Shown one piece after another: positions 1 through 5,013 of a DNA stretch of 6,521 nucleotides. This stretch comes from RYN-428 sp035648595 (GTDB lineage Bacteria; Planctomycetota; Phycisphaerae; Tepidisphaerales; Tepidisphaeraceae): contig DASRLH010000426.1 of assembly GCA_035648595.1 (NCBI GenBank), forward strand, positions 1 to 6,521. The letters run 5' to 3'. The translations under genes were made by a program, and so were the position numbers. Under the pieces are notes generated by a model. The model worked only from the letters and a program-made list of their open reading frames with translations, had not been told where the DNA came from and did no database searches. How positions within the stretch are numbered: the first letter of the stretch is position 1; every line of letters begins with the position of its first letter.

Positions 1-121
1 ATTACGACACGCTTTGGGTGAACGTCTGATGGATCTTCCCGACCGCACCGCCGAGCGGCCATTGGTGGTGGGGCGCTCGCGGGAGGCGGATGTGAAGATT
101 CCGTCGGTGACCGTCGCCGCC
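1..121. repeat. Left arm of a perfect 121-bp inverted repeat
   Basis: Every base i from 1 to 121 is complementary to base 372-i, so this arm is the exact reverse complement of 251-371; pairing first fails at 122/250. The 129-bp loop 122-250 is single copy. The arm starts at the first base of the window and lies wholly within FHA coding sequence. This is what an assembly or amplification fold-back at a contig end looks like; a genuine genomic inverted duplication is the alternative. Confidence 0.95.
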
Positions 122-388
122 CAGCGCGATCACGTCGCCGATGCATAATGCAGTGGGCCCGGGAGCGGGCGCGCCGTTCACGAGCGTCGAGCCGCCGCTG
201 GTGTCCTGTAGCACCCATTGGCCGTCGTGGACGAATAACGCGCATTGCTCGGCGGCGACGGTCACCGACGGAATCTTCACATCCGCCTCCCGCGAGCGCC
301 CCACCACCAATGGCCGCTCGGCGGTGCGGTCGGGAAGATCCATCAGACGTTCACCCAAAGCGTGTCGTAATCGAACCTGAAGCGGCAT
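2..388 (-). CDS. FHA-domain protein, genuine only to about residue 89; truncated by a fold-back
   Basis: The minus-strand frame starts at the ATG at 388-386, with an AGGA-type ribosome site about ten bases upstream. Residues 1-89 read as a forkhead-associated domain: a short lead-in, GRS at 30-32, a 'VAAEQC' segment at 44-49 where most family members have 'VSxxHC', then 'WVLQD' near 58-62, 'STLVNG' at 67-72 and 'GDVIALG' at 84-90. FHA domains bind phosphothreonine peptides in signalling complexes; here the usual Ser and His of the pocket are Ala45 and Gln48, so binding may be weak or altered. From position 121 downwards the DNA is the exact reverse complement of the gene's own 5' end, so residues 90-128 are antisense translation and not real protein. 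The true C-terminus, and any further domains, lie outside the window. The gene is divergent from coaD. The FHA assignment is fairly sure; the length and the stop are not. Confidence 0.7.
   Translation of the reverse strand: MPLQVRLRHALGERLMDLPDRTAERPLVVGRSREADVKIPSVTVAAEQCALFVHDGQWVLQDTSGGSTLVNGAPAPGPTALCIGDVIALGGDGHRRNLHIRLPRAPHHQWPLGGAVGKIHQTFTQSVS
251..371. repeat. Right arm of the 121-bp inverted repeat (original copy)
   Basis: This arm is the exact reverse complement of 1-121. On the minus strand it encodes roughly residues 6-46 of the FHA protein in the correct frame and follows a normal start codon and ribosome site, so it is the authentic copy and the left arm is the duplicate. Confidence 0.95.
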
Positions 389-399
389 GGCGAGGATCC

Positions 400-427
400 T
401 TGTGTGGGAATGTCCTCATCGTATCAT
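400..427 (+). promoter_or_regulatory. Possible coaD promoter
   Basis: In the 87-bp AT-richer gap between the divergent FHA and coaD starts, TTGTGT (400-405) is followed after 16 bases by TATCAT (422-427), a sigma70-like pair. It lies about 48 bases before the coaD start. No clear Shine-Dalgarno sequence is seen before coaD. Box similarity alone supports this. Confidence 0.25.
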
Positions 428-475
428 CTAATGAGTTTTCTTTCACTTTATATCAATTGCGTTTAATGTAGCGGC

Positions 476-1015
476 ATGGTCGATGCGCCCACGCGAGTCG
501 CGGTCTTTCCGGGGCAGTTTGACCCGATTACCAATGGCCACCTGGACGTGATTCGCCGGGGGGTGGCCTTGTTTGACCAGCTTATCGTGGCGGTGGGGAT
601 CAATCCCGAAAAGCGAGAGATGTTCGCAATCGACGAGCGTGTCGCGATGATCCGCACGCTGGTCGGCGATACGCCGGGCGTGCGCGTGGAGAAATATACG
701 GGGCTGACGGTCGATTTCGTTCGCAGGGCCAAGGCGACCGCGATTTTGCGCGGCATCCGCGACGTATCCGATCTGCGATATGAGTTTCAACTCGCCCTGG
801 CCAACCGCGCGGTTGGAGACGTTGAGACGGTTTTCATCATGGCCGGGGATCAATATGCCTTAACCAGCAGCAGTTTGATTCGCCAGGTGGTGGCGCTGGG
901 AGGGGATGTTCGGCGGCTATCGGCGATCCTTCCCCGGCTGGTGATCCAGAAGCTTCGGGAAAAACAGCGCCTCTCGCGCATCGAGCCCGCTGGGCCGGAT
1001 GCGCCAGCCGAGTGA
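476..1015 (+). CDS. coaD: Phosphopantetheine adenylyltransferase (CoaD)
   Basis: CoaD transfers AMP from ATP to 4'-phosphopantetheine, giving dephospho-CoA and pyrophosphate, the penultimate step of coenzyme A synthesis in the cytoplasm. The 179-residue protein shows the nucleotidyltransferase signature GQFDPITNGH at 13-22 (the T-x-G-H form), the 'NPEKREMF' loop with Lys46, the 'ILRGIRDVSDLRYEFQ' block at 90-105 that carries the conserved Arg92 and Arg95, and 'TSSSLIRQVVALGGDV' at 130-145. Bacterial CoaD is usually about 160 residues; the excess is mainly a short charged, Pro/Ala-rich tail after about 165. The ATG at 476 lies seven codons before the first beta-strand motif, as expected, though no good Shine-Dalgarno site precedes it. 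It is divergent from the FHA gene and followed by a long non-coding gap, so it is probably transcribed alone. All signature residues look intact. Confidence 0.96.
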   Translation: MVDAPTRVAVFPGQFDPITNGHLDVIRRGVALFDQLIVAVGINPEKREMFAIDERVAMIRTLVGDTPGVRVEKYTGLTVDFVRRAKATAILRGIRDVSDLRYEFQLALANRAVGDVETVFIMAGDQYALTSSSLIRQVVALGGDVRRLSAILPRLVIQKLREKQRLSRIEPAGPDAPAE

Positions 1016-1110
1016 GAATAGAAGCGTGGGGAGCGGTGGGGCGTGTGGGCACACCCGGAGCAGTCAAGTAATCCTGTTCGCGGCAATAAATCTTGAATGC
1101 GAACGTTAAA

Positions 1111-1141
1111 TAACTCCGCACACGGATTTAATGTTTTTTTT
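1111..1141 (+). terminator. Weak intrinsic terminator downstream of coaD
   Basis: TCCG (1115-1118) and CGGA (1123-1126) pair around a CACA loop, and the stem extends past one C/T mismatch by three A-T pairs (1111-1113 with 1128-1130). Eight consecutive T residues follow at 1134-1141. The stem is weak and lies about 95 bases past the coaD stop, but the T-tract is the longest in this part of the window. Confidence 0.35.
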
Positions 1142-1241
1142 CGCTGGGGATGCATTGTCGCAAACATTTTCATATCAACGAGTTATGGCACTTAGGAATG
1201 TCTAAAGTTGGGGATGCGCTTTAATCGGCGCAATTATTATC

Positions 1242-1271
1242 TTGACACGCCTTGGCGGAATACGGTAACTT
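1242..1271 (+). promoter_or_regulatory. Putative promoter for the prepilin-like gene or a small RNA
   Basis: A perfect TTGACA -35 box lies at 1242-1247. The best -10 candidate at an 18-base spacing is TAACTT (1266-1271), a poor match, so an activator or another sigma factor may be involved. If used, transcription would start near 1278 and leave a leader of about 260 bases before the ATG at 1538. TTGGCG repeats overlap and follow the box. Confidence 0.4.
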
Positions 1272-1327
1272 GGCGAAGGAATACGGGGTTGGCGCTGCTG
1301 AACGTACAACCTTGGCGGAACTTGGCT
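1250..1327 (+). repeat. Cluster of short TTGGCG-centred direct repeats
   Basis: CCTTGGCGGAA occurs exactly at 1250-1260 and 1310-1320, and GGAATACGG at 1257-1265 and 1278-1286. The core TTGGCG starts at 1252, 1270, 1289 and 1312, with a variant TTGGCT at 1322. The first spacings, 18 and 19 bases, are near two helical turns, and the cluster overlaps the putative promoter. It could be a set of regulator-binding sites or a small decayed tandem repeat. Confidence 0.5.
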
Positions 1328-1379
1328 TTTCCCGTCAACCCCAAATGAACCTGCGTGCTAGTTTCTTCGTTAAAGACAT

Positions 1380-1402
1380 GCGCCGGCGATGTTCGCCGGC
1401 GC
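1380..1402 (+). promoter_or_regulatory. Perfect 10-bp GC-rich hairpin in the leader
   Basis: The arm GCGCCGGCGA (1380-1389) pairs without mismatch with TCGCCGGCGC (1393-1402) around a three-base loop. The following sequence, AATTGTTTCG, is only weakly T-rich, so it could act as an attenuator, as a terminator of a short upstream RNA, or as an RNA-stabilising stem. It sits 136 bases before the prepilin-like start codon. Confidence 0.5.
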
Positions 1403-1442
1403 GAATTGTTTCGCCGCTAAAGGCTACTCGCCCCACCGGTTC

Positions 1443-1458
1443 GCAGCGTTGTCGCTGC
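1443..1458 (+). promoter_or_regulatory. Second small hairpin in the leader
   Basis: GCAGCG (1443-1448) pairs perfectly with CGCTGC (1453-1458) around a TTGT tetraloop. It has no T-tract. Together with the stem at 1380-1402 it makes the second half of the leader look structured. Confidence 0.35.
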
Positions 1459-1537
1459 ATTCAGCAATCCGTTCATCCATCCCTCACCGGCCTGGCGTGA
1501 TGTTGTTTAGCGGCACTTTTTTGAAAGGAGCTTCTTT

Positions 1538-2455
1538 ATGAAGCTACATCCTACCGCATCGCGTCGCGCTCGCGGCTTCACTCTGGTGGAGTTGCTGGTG
1601 GTGATCGGGATCATCGCGCTCCTGATCTCCATCCTTCTGCCGGCCCTCAACGCCGCCCGTGAACGCGCCAATCGTGTCAAGTGCGCCAGCAACCTCCGCC
1701 AGATCGGGTTAGCCATGGTCATGTATGCCAACCAGGATCACGACGGAAGCTTCCCGCGCACGTATTTCAGCAGCGCATCGGCCTCGGTCGATTTAACCAA
1801 TGGCGGCGGCCCTCCGGGTGGGACCCCCAACAGCTTCGCGTCGCCGCCCGTCCCCGTGAACTGCGTGACGGCCAGTTTGTTCCTGCTGCTCAAGAGCACG
1901 GACATCACGCCGGAAGTATTCGTCTGCCCGTCCAGCCAGGGCCATCGCGGTTTTACCTCCTACCGCCCGCAGGATTACTCCAACTTCGAGGATAACCCCT
2001 CGAGCTCCACCTGGGGCAATACCATGACTTACAGCGTCGATGTGATGTTCCCCAGCGTCAACGCCGTCTCCTCGGGCTGGCGGTGGAATAACACACTGAG
2101 CAGCGATGACGCCCTGATGGCCGACATCAACCCCGGCACCCAAGGCGGCAGCAATCCGCCCAATAGCGTCACGAAAGTCACCCATACCTCCAGCCAGCGC
2201 GATATGGCGATGGGTAACAGCAACAATCACAAGAACGAAGGCCAGAATGTTCTGTACGGCGATTGCCATGTGGAATGGCAGACCAATCCCTTCGCCGGTC
2301 CGCCTATCCCCGTGACTCCCACCACGTCGTTCCGTGACAACATTTACACGGCTCGCACGAGTTCGACCTCGGAGACAGGCAAGGCAGGCCCCGCCCAGCC
2401 CTTCGACCAACTCGACGATTACCTCCTGCCCACCGATGACAAGGGCGGCACCTAA
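1538..2455 (+). CDS. Type II secretion/type IV pilin-like prepilin protein, planctomycete type
   Basis: This 305-residue protein starts with a short basic leader (1-13) and the prepilin peptidase site G13|FTLVE, with Glu18 at the conserved +5 position. A single hydrophobic helix covers about residues 14-36, followed by 'NAARERANRVKCASNLRQIG' at 38-57, typical of planctomycete pseudopilin-like proteins. The C-terminal part has 'FVCPSS' at 128-133 and the block 'EGQNVLYGDCHVEWQTNPF' at 234-252. Relatives usually read D-G-H in that block; here it is D-C-H (242-244). Such proteins are thought to be inserted in the inner membrane, processed by prepilin peptidase and displayed as surface or secretion-machinery subunits, but the role of this large paralogous family is unknown. 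The ATG follows a strong AAAGGAG (1524-1530) at seven bases. No pilus assembly genes are nearby, so it is probably a stand-alone paralogue, expressed from a long leader and ended by hairpins at 2482-2543. Confidence 0.9.
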   Translation: MKLHPTASRRARGFTLVELLVVIGIIALLISILLPALNAARERANRVKCASNLRQIGLAMVMYANQDHDGSFPRTYFSSASASVDLTNGGGPPGGTPNSFASPPVPVNCVTASLFLLLKSTDITPEVFVCPSSQGHRGFTSYRPQDYSNFEDNPSSSTWGNTMTYSVDVMFPSVNAVSSGWRWNNTLSSDDALMADINPGTQGGSNPPNSVTKVTHTSSQRDMAMGNSNNHKNEGQNVLYGDCHVEWQTNPFAGPPIPVTPTTSFRDNIYTARTSSTSETGKAGPAQPFDQLDDYLLPTDDKGGT

Positions 2456-2481
2456 TCTTCAGGTTGTTCCGTTTGGATCAT

Positions 2482-2503
2482 CGAATCGCCAATCCGCGAT
2501 TCG
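2482..2503 (+). terminator. Hairpin just after the prepilin-like gene
   Basis: CGAATCGC (2482-2489) pairs perfectly with GCGATTCG (2496-2503) around a six-base loop. It has no T-tract and lies ten bases before a stronger hairpin, so it is probably an accessory part of the transcript end or an RNA-protecting stem. Confidence 0.4.
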
Positions 2504-2512
2504 CAGCGTAAA

Positions 2513-2543
2513 GAAGGCCCGCCTGGTTTCCAGGCGGGCCTTC
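2513..2543 (+). terminator. Strong intrinsic terminator of the prepilin-like gene
   Basis: A perfect 14-bp stem (2513-2526 with 2530-2543) closes on a TTT loop, with the core GGCCCGCC. It lies 57 bases past the stop. The bases after the stem on the plus strand (CTGTATATA) are only moderately T-rich, whereas on the minus strand the stem is followed by TTTACG, so it could act in both directions. Confidence 0.8.
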
Positions 2544-2579
2544 CTGTATATACCGCAAGAGAACAAGGGCGGATTTCCA

Positions 2580-3617
2580 ATGAAGGCATGGCTACTCGAT
2601 CAACCGGGCAGGGCGGATCGTCTGCGACTGGCGGATGTTGCCGATCCAGTTCCGGCAGCGGGCGAGGTACTGCTTGAAGTTCAATTTGCCGCGCCCAATC
2701 CTGCCGACTGGTATCTGGCCCAGGGGCAATACCCGGCCCATCCGCCCTTGCCTCATGTACTTGGCCGCGATGGGTTTGGCACGGTCATCGCGATGGGGCC
2801 GGGTGTGACCGGCGTGCGGATCGGCGAATCGCGTCTCATCCTGCGGGGGGAAGTCGGAGTCAGTCGATGGGGCACTTTCGCACAAAAAGTAACGGTGCCG
2901 GTCGAATCGCTGGTGGAGCTCCCCGCCGGGTGGACCGCACAACAAGCCGCCGGTGCCACGCTCGTTTATCTGACGGCCTATCAGGCCCTCACGCAATGGG
3001 GCGAACGGCCCCCCTCGGTCGTGCTGATCAGTGGCGCCTCAGGCGGGGTTGGCGTCGCCGGCATCCAGCTTGGCGCGGCGATGGGACATACAGTGCTCGC
3101 CCTCTCACGCGGCGTCTCGAAGCGCCAGGCGCTGCTGGCAATCGGCGCCGCGGCAATCTTCGATCCGAACGAACCCGCGTGGCAAAAACAAGCCAGGGAA
3201 TTTCTCAAGGGCCGGCGCGTGGACCTGGCAATCGACAACATCGGCGGGCCGCTATTCCCGCAAATGCTCGAGACGCTTGGCGAATGGGGGAAAATAAGCG
3301 TGGTCGGACGGCTTGGCGGGCCCGTGCCGGAGTTCAACACGGCCGCCCTCCTGTTCCGCCGGCTGCGCGTGGGCGGAGTGGCGGTCGGTTCGTATACCAA
3401 TTCCCAAAGCCGCCAGGCGTGGCAGGCCATTCTCGCGCTGCTCAATTCCTCTGGCGCCAAGCCGATTGTCGATCAGGTCTTCCCCTTCGACCAACTCCCC
3501 GCCGCCTTCGCGCGCCTGGCGCAGGGGCCGATCGGGAAGGTGCTGATTGACATGGAAGAAGAATTCACCGCTGAGACGCAGAGACGCAAAGAATCGCCTC
3601 ACGTTGGACCATTTTAG
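2580..3617 (+). CDS. Zinc-independent MDR oxidoreductase, quinone-oxidoreductase type
   Basis: This 345-residue protein belongs to the medium-chain dehydrogenase/reductase superfamily. The N-terminal GroES-like domain spans about 1-130. 'LGRDGFGTV' at 61-69 stands where zinc alcohol dehydrogenases have GHE, and the catalytic zinc ligands are absent, as in NADPH:quinone reductases and enoyl reductases. The Rossmann fold begins with 'VLISGASGGVG' at 148-158, and Arg177, Lys181 and Arg182 after the second strand favour NADPH. The expected reaction is reduction of a quinone or an activated double bond in the cytoplasm; the substrate cannot be told. The ATG at 2580 is preferred to an upstream in-frame start because MKAWLL is the normal family N-terminus and an upstream start would overlap the terminator and the prepilin-like gene; AAGGG lies about ten bases upstream. 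The domain ends near 'IGKVLIDM' (318-325); residues after about 327 come from an inserted dispersed repeat. Confidence 0.88.
   Translation: MKAWLLDQPGRADRLRLADVADPVPAAGEVLLEVQFAAPNPADWYLAQGQYPAHPPLPHVLGRDGFGTVIAMGPGVTGVRIGESRLILRGEVGVSRWGTFAQKVTVPVESLVELPAGWTAQQAAGATLVYLTAYQALTQWGERPPSVVLISGASGGVGVAGIQLGAAMGHTVLALSRGVSKRQALLAIGAAAIFDPNEPAWQKQAREFLKGRRVDLAIDNIGGPLFPQMLETLGEWGKISVVGRLGGPVPEFNTAALLFRRLRVGGVAVGSYTNSQSRQAWQAILALLNSSGAKPIVDQVFPFDQLPAAFARLAQGPIGKVLIDMEEEFTAETQRRKESPHVGPF
3563..3594 (+). repeat. Dispersed 'TTCACCGCNGAGACGCAGAGA' repeat, copy 1, inside the oxidoreductase 3' end
   Basis: The 32-bp sequence beginning ATTCACCGCTGAGACGCAGA is a member of a short repeat that I recognise from many environmental bacterial genomes. 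It is translated here as 'FTAETQRRKE', a peptide often seen at the C-termini of unrelated annotated proteins. An inverted copy lies at 3687-3719. Confidence 0.8.
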
Positions 3618-3642
3618 AGCATCCATCTATTTAGTCTAGACT

Positions 3643-3648
3643 TATAAT
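3643..3648 (+). promoter_or_regulatory. Possible -10 box for the enolase gene
   Basis: A perfect TATAAT occurs in the AT-rich spacer between the two repeat copies, about 109 bases before the enolase start. No recognisable -35 box is present 16-18 bases upstream, so support is limited to the hexamer and its place in a short intergenic gap. Confidence 0.25.
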
Positions 3649-3686
3649 TGCAATCGATCTACCGAAAATCGAGTGCTTGTTCCCGA

Positions 3687-3719
3687 ATTCTCCGCGTTCT
3701 CTGCGTCTCTGCGGTGAAT
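3687..3719 (-). repeat. Dispersed repeat, copy 2, inverted relative to copy 1
   Basis: Read on the minus strand, this 33-bp copy begins ATTCACCGCAGAGACGCAGA and matches copy 1 except for one substitution, one inserted A and a GG/AA change. The two copies face each other across 92 bp of AT-richer DNA (3595-3686). They could be the ends of a small non-autonomous element of about 157 bp or a long imperfect hairpin in the RNA that might help end the oxidoreductase transcript. Confidence 0.8.
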
Positions 3720-3756
3720 CGTCTTTCCGGCCCGGTGTAGCTTCAAGGAGTATCGC

Positions 3757-5013
3757 TTGCCTGAAATTGAGAGCCTGTCTGGCCTTGAGATTCTCGACAG
3801 CCGCGGACGGCCGACGGTGGCGGCGTGTTGCAAGTTGAAGCTGGGGCCGGAGGCGTGGGCATCCGTGCCATCGGGCGCATCAACCGGCAAAGCCGAGGCG
3901 ATGGAACTTCGCGACGGCGATCCGCGCCGCTATGGCGGCCTGGGCTGCCGCCGGGCTGTCGAGAATGTGAACGGGCCCCTCGCCCGCGCATTGATTGGCG
4001 GACAGTTTGACAATCAGCGCGAGTTGGATGAGGCACTGCTCGCGCTCGATGGAACGCAAGATAAATCCCGGCTTGGCGCGAACGCGATTCTTGCGATATC
4101 CATCGCCTTCGCCCGCGCGGCAGCCGCGGCCCAGGGGGTCGAGCTGTATCAGCATTTTGCCCACCTCATCGGTGGCTCGCCGCGCCAATTGCCGCGGTTG
4201 ACGGTCAATCTCTTCAGCGGCGGCAAGCATGCCGGCGGGCAGGTGCGTATCCAGGATGTGTTGCTCGTGCCGCGCAGCGCCATGACGATCGACGAATCAC
4301 TGGCCGCCACGTATGCCGTGTATCAATCGGCGGCGAAGCTCTGCGCCCAGAAATACGCCTCGCGCCCGCTGGTGGCCGACGAGGGCGGGCTGGCCCCGCC
4401 ATTCCCGAATGCCGATGCCATGTTGGGCGATGCGGTAGAGGCAATTCACGCCGCGGGGCTTGATCCCGGCCGCGATGTCGCCTTGGCCGTCGATCTGGCG
4501 TCCAGCCACTTTTATTGCGATGGACGCTATCGCCTGGACGGCGTTTCGCTTTCCCCGCCACAAATGATCGATCGCGTCATCGGCTGGCTCGATCGATATC
4601 CGATCATCAGCCTGGAGGACGCGCTGGCCGAGGACGACTGGAAGCACTGGCCGGCTCTGCGCCAGGCGGTGGGCGGCCGGGCACTTGTTCTTGGGGATGA
4701 TCTGCTCTGCACAAATCCGCAGCGCATCGCCCGCGCCATCGAGAGCAATTGTGCCGATGCCCTGCTGCTCAAGGTGAATCAAATCGGCACGTTGACCCAG
4801 GCCGCGCAGGCGCTGGCGATGGCCCGTGCGGCGGGTTGGTCCGTCACCATCAGCGCCCGCAGTGGGGAAACCGAGGACAACTGGCTTGCGGACCTGGCGG
4901 TCGGCTGGTCCGCCGACCACATCAAGATCGGCTCCATCACCCGCTCCGAACGCCTCGCCAAGTACAACCGCCTGCTCGCCATTGAAGCCCAGACGCATTT
5001 CCCGCTGGCTTAA
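3757..5013 (+). CDS. eno: Divergent enolase (phosphopyruvate hydratase family)
   Basis: Enolase interconverts 2-phosphoglycerate and phosphoenolpyruvate with two Mg ions. The TTG start at 3757 is chosen because AAGGAG (3745-3750) lies six bases upstream and the N-terminus then matches the family. The 418 residues (usual about 430) show 'EILDSRGRPTV' at 11-21, the mobile loop 'SGASTG' at 39-44, 'LDGTQDKSRLGANAILA' at 97-113, His158, Gln166, 'DEGG' with Glu209, metal ligands Asp246, Glu287 and Asp314, Lys339 in 'LLKVNQIG', and Lys390. Departures from the standard enzyme are Asp167 for Glu in the Q-E pair, 'DLASSHFY' for 'DCAASEFY' and, most strikingly, 'ISARSGETED' at 365-374 in place of 'ISHRSGETED', so the conserved His (E. 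coli 369, yeast 373) is Ala367. I recall bacterial enolase paralogues with the same ISAR form, so this may be a second enolase or a related enzyme. The fold assignment is secure; catalysis of the classical reaction is less so. The stop overlaps that of the convergent DinB-like gene. Confidence 0.9.
   Translation: MPEIESLSGLEILDSRGRPTVAACCKLKLGPEAWASVPSGASTGKAEAMELRDGDPRRYGGLGCRRAVENVNGPLARALIGGQFDNQRELDEALLALDGTQDKSRLGANAILAISIAFARAAAAAQGVELYQHFAHLIGGSPRQLPRLTVNLFSGGKHAGGQVRIQDVLLVPRSAMTIDESLAATYAVYQSAAKLCAQKYASRPLVADEGGLAPPFPNADAMLGDAVEAIHAAGLDPGRDVALAVDLASSHFYCDGRYRLDGVSLSPPQMIDRVIGWLDRYPIISLEDALAEDDWKHWPALRQAVGGRALVLGDDLLCTNPQRIARAIESNCADALLLKVNQIGTLTQAAQALAMARAAGWSVTISARSGETEDNWLADLAVGWSADHIKIGSITRSERLAKYNRLLAIEAQTHFPLA

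Larger units (their letters stand above)
1016..1537. other. 522-bp gene-free interval between coaD and the prepilin-like gene
   Basis: I see no convincing gene here. The interval is AT-richer than its surroundings at 1070-1250. It holds a weak hairpin with a run of eight T (1111-1141), a consensus -35 box at 1242, a cluster of TTGGCG direct repeats (1250-1327), a perfect 10-bp GC-rich hairpin (1380-1402), a second hairpin (1443-1458) and the Shine-Dalgarno site of the downstream gene (1524-1530). The best reading is coaD termination, then a promoter and a long structured leader; a small non-coding RNA is the other possibility. Confidence 0.6.

Noticed and set aside
2..121. C-terminal residues 90-128 of the FHA frame
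   Set aside because: They are translated from the inverted copy of the gene's own 5' end, so they are antisense reading and not a domain.
1038..1055. GTGTGGGCACAC as a coaD terminator
   Set aside because: The stem is only four to five base pairs and no T-run follows; the site at 1111-1141 is more plausible.
1252..1500. 82-residue plus-strand frame with TTG start and a repetitive 'AEYGNLAKEYG' beginning
   Set aside because: No ribosome site, the repeats follow the DNA repeat cluster, the remainder is Arg/Pro/Ser-rich with two hairpins inside it, and it sits in a likely leader.
1793..2410. 205-residue minus-strand frame opposite the prepilin-like gene
   Set aside because: It is a GC-bias shadow; the plus strand has a clear family match, start and Shine-Dalgarno site.
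2334..2579. 82-residue N-terminal extension of the oxidoreductase frame
   Set aside because: It overlaps the prepilin-like gene and crosses both hairpins, and the family N-terminus starts at the ATG at 2580.
2867..3550. 227-residue plus-strand frame inside the oxidoreductase gene
   Set aside because: It is Arg/Gly-rich out-of-frame translation of the MDR gene with no domain of its own.
3563..3719. CRISPR-like repeats
   Set aside because: There are only two copies, in inverted orientation, and no regular spacers; they match a known dispersed repeat type.
4297..4998. Long minus-strand frame of 233 residues opposite the enolase gene
   Set aside because: It is a shadow of a GC-rich gene with clear enolase homology on the plus strand, and shows no recognisable domain or ribosome site.
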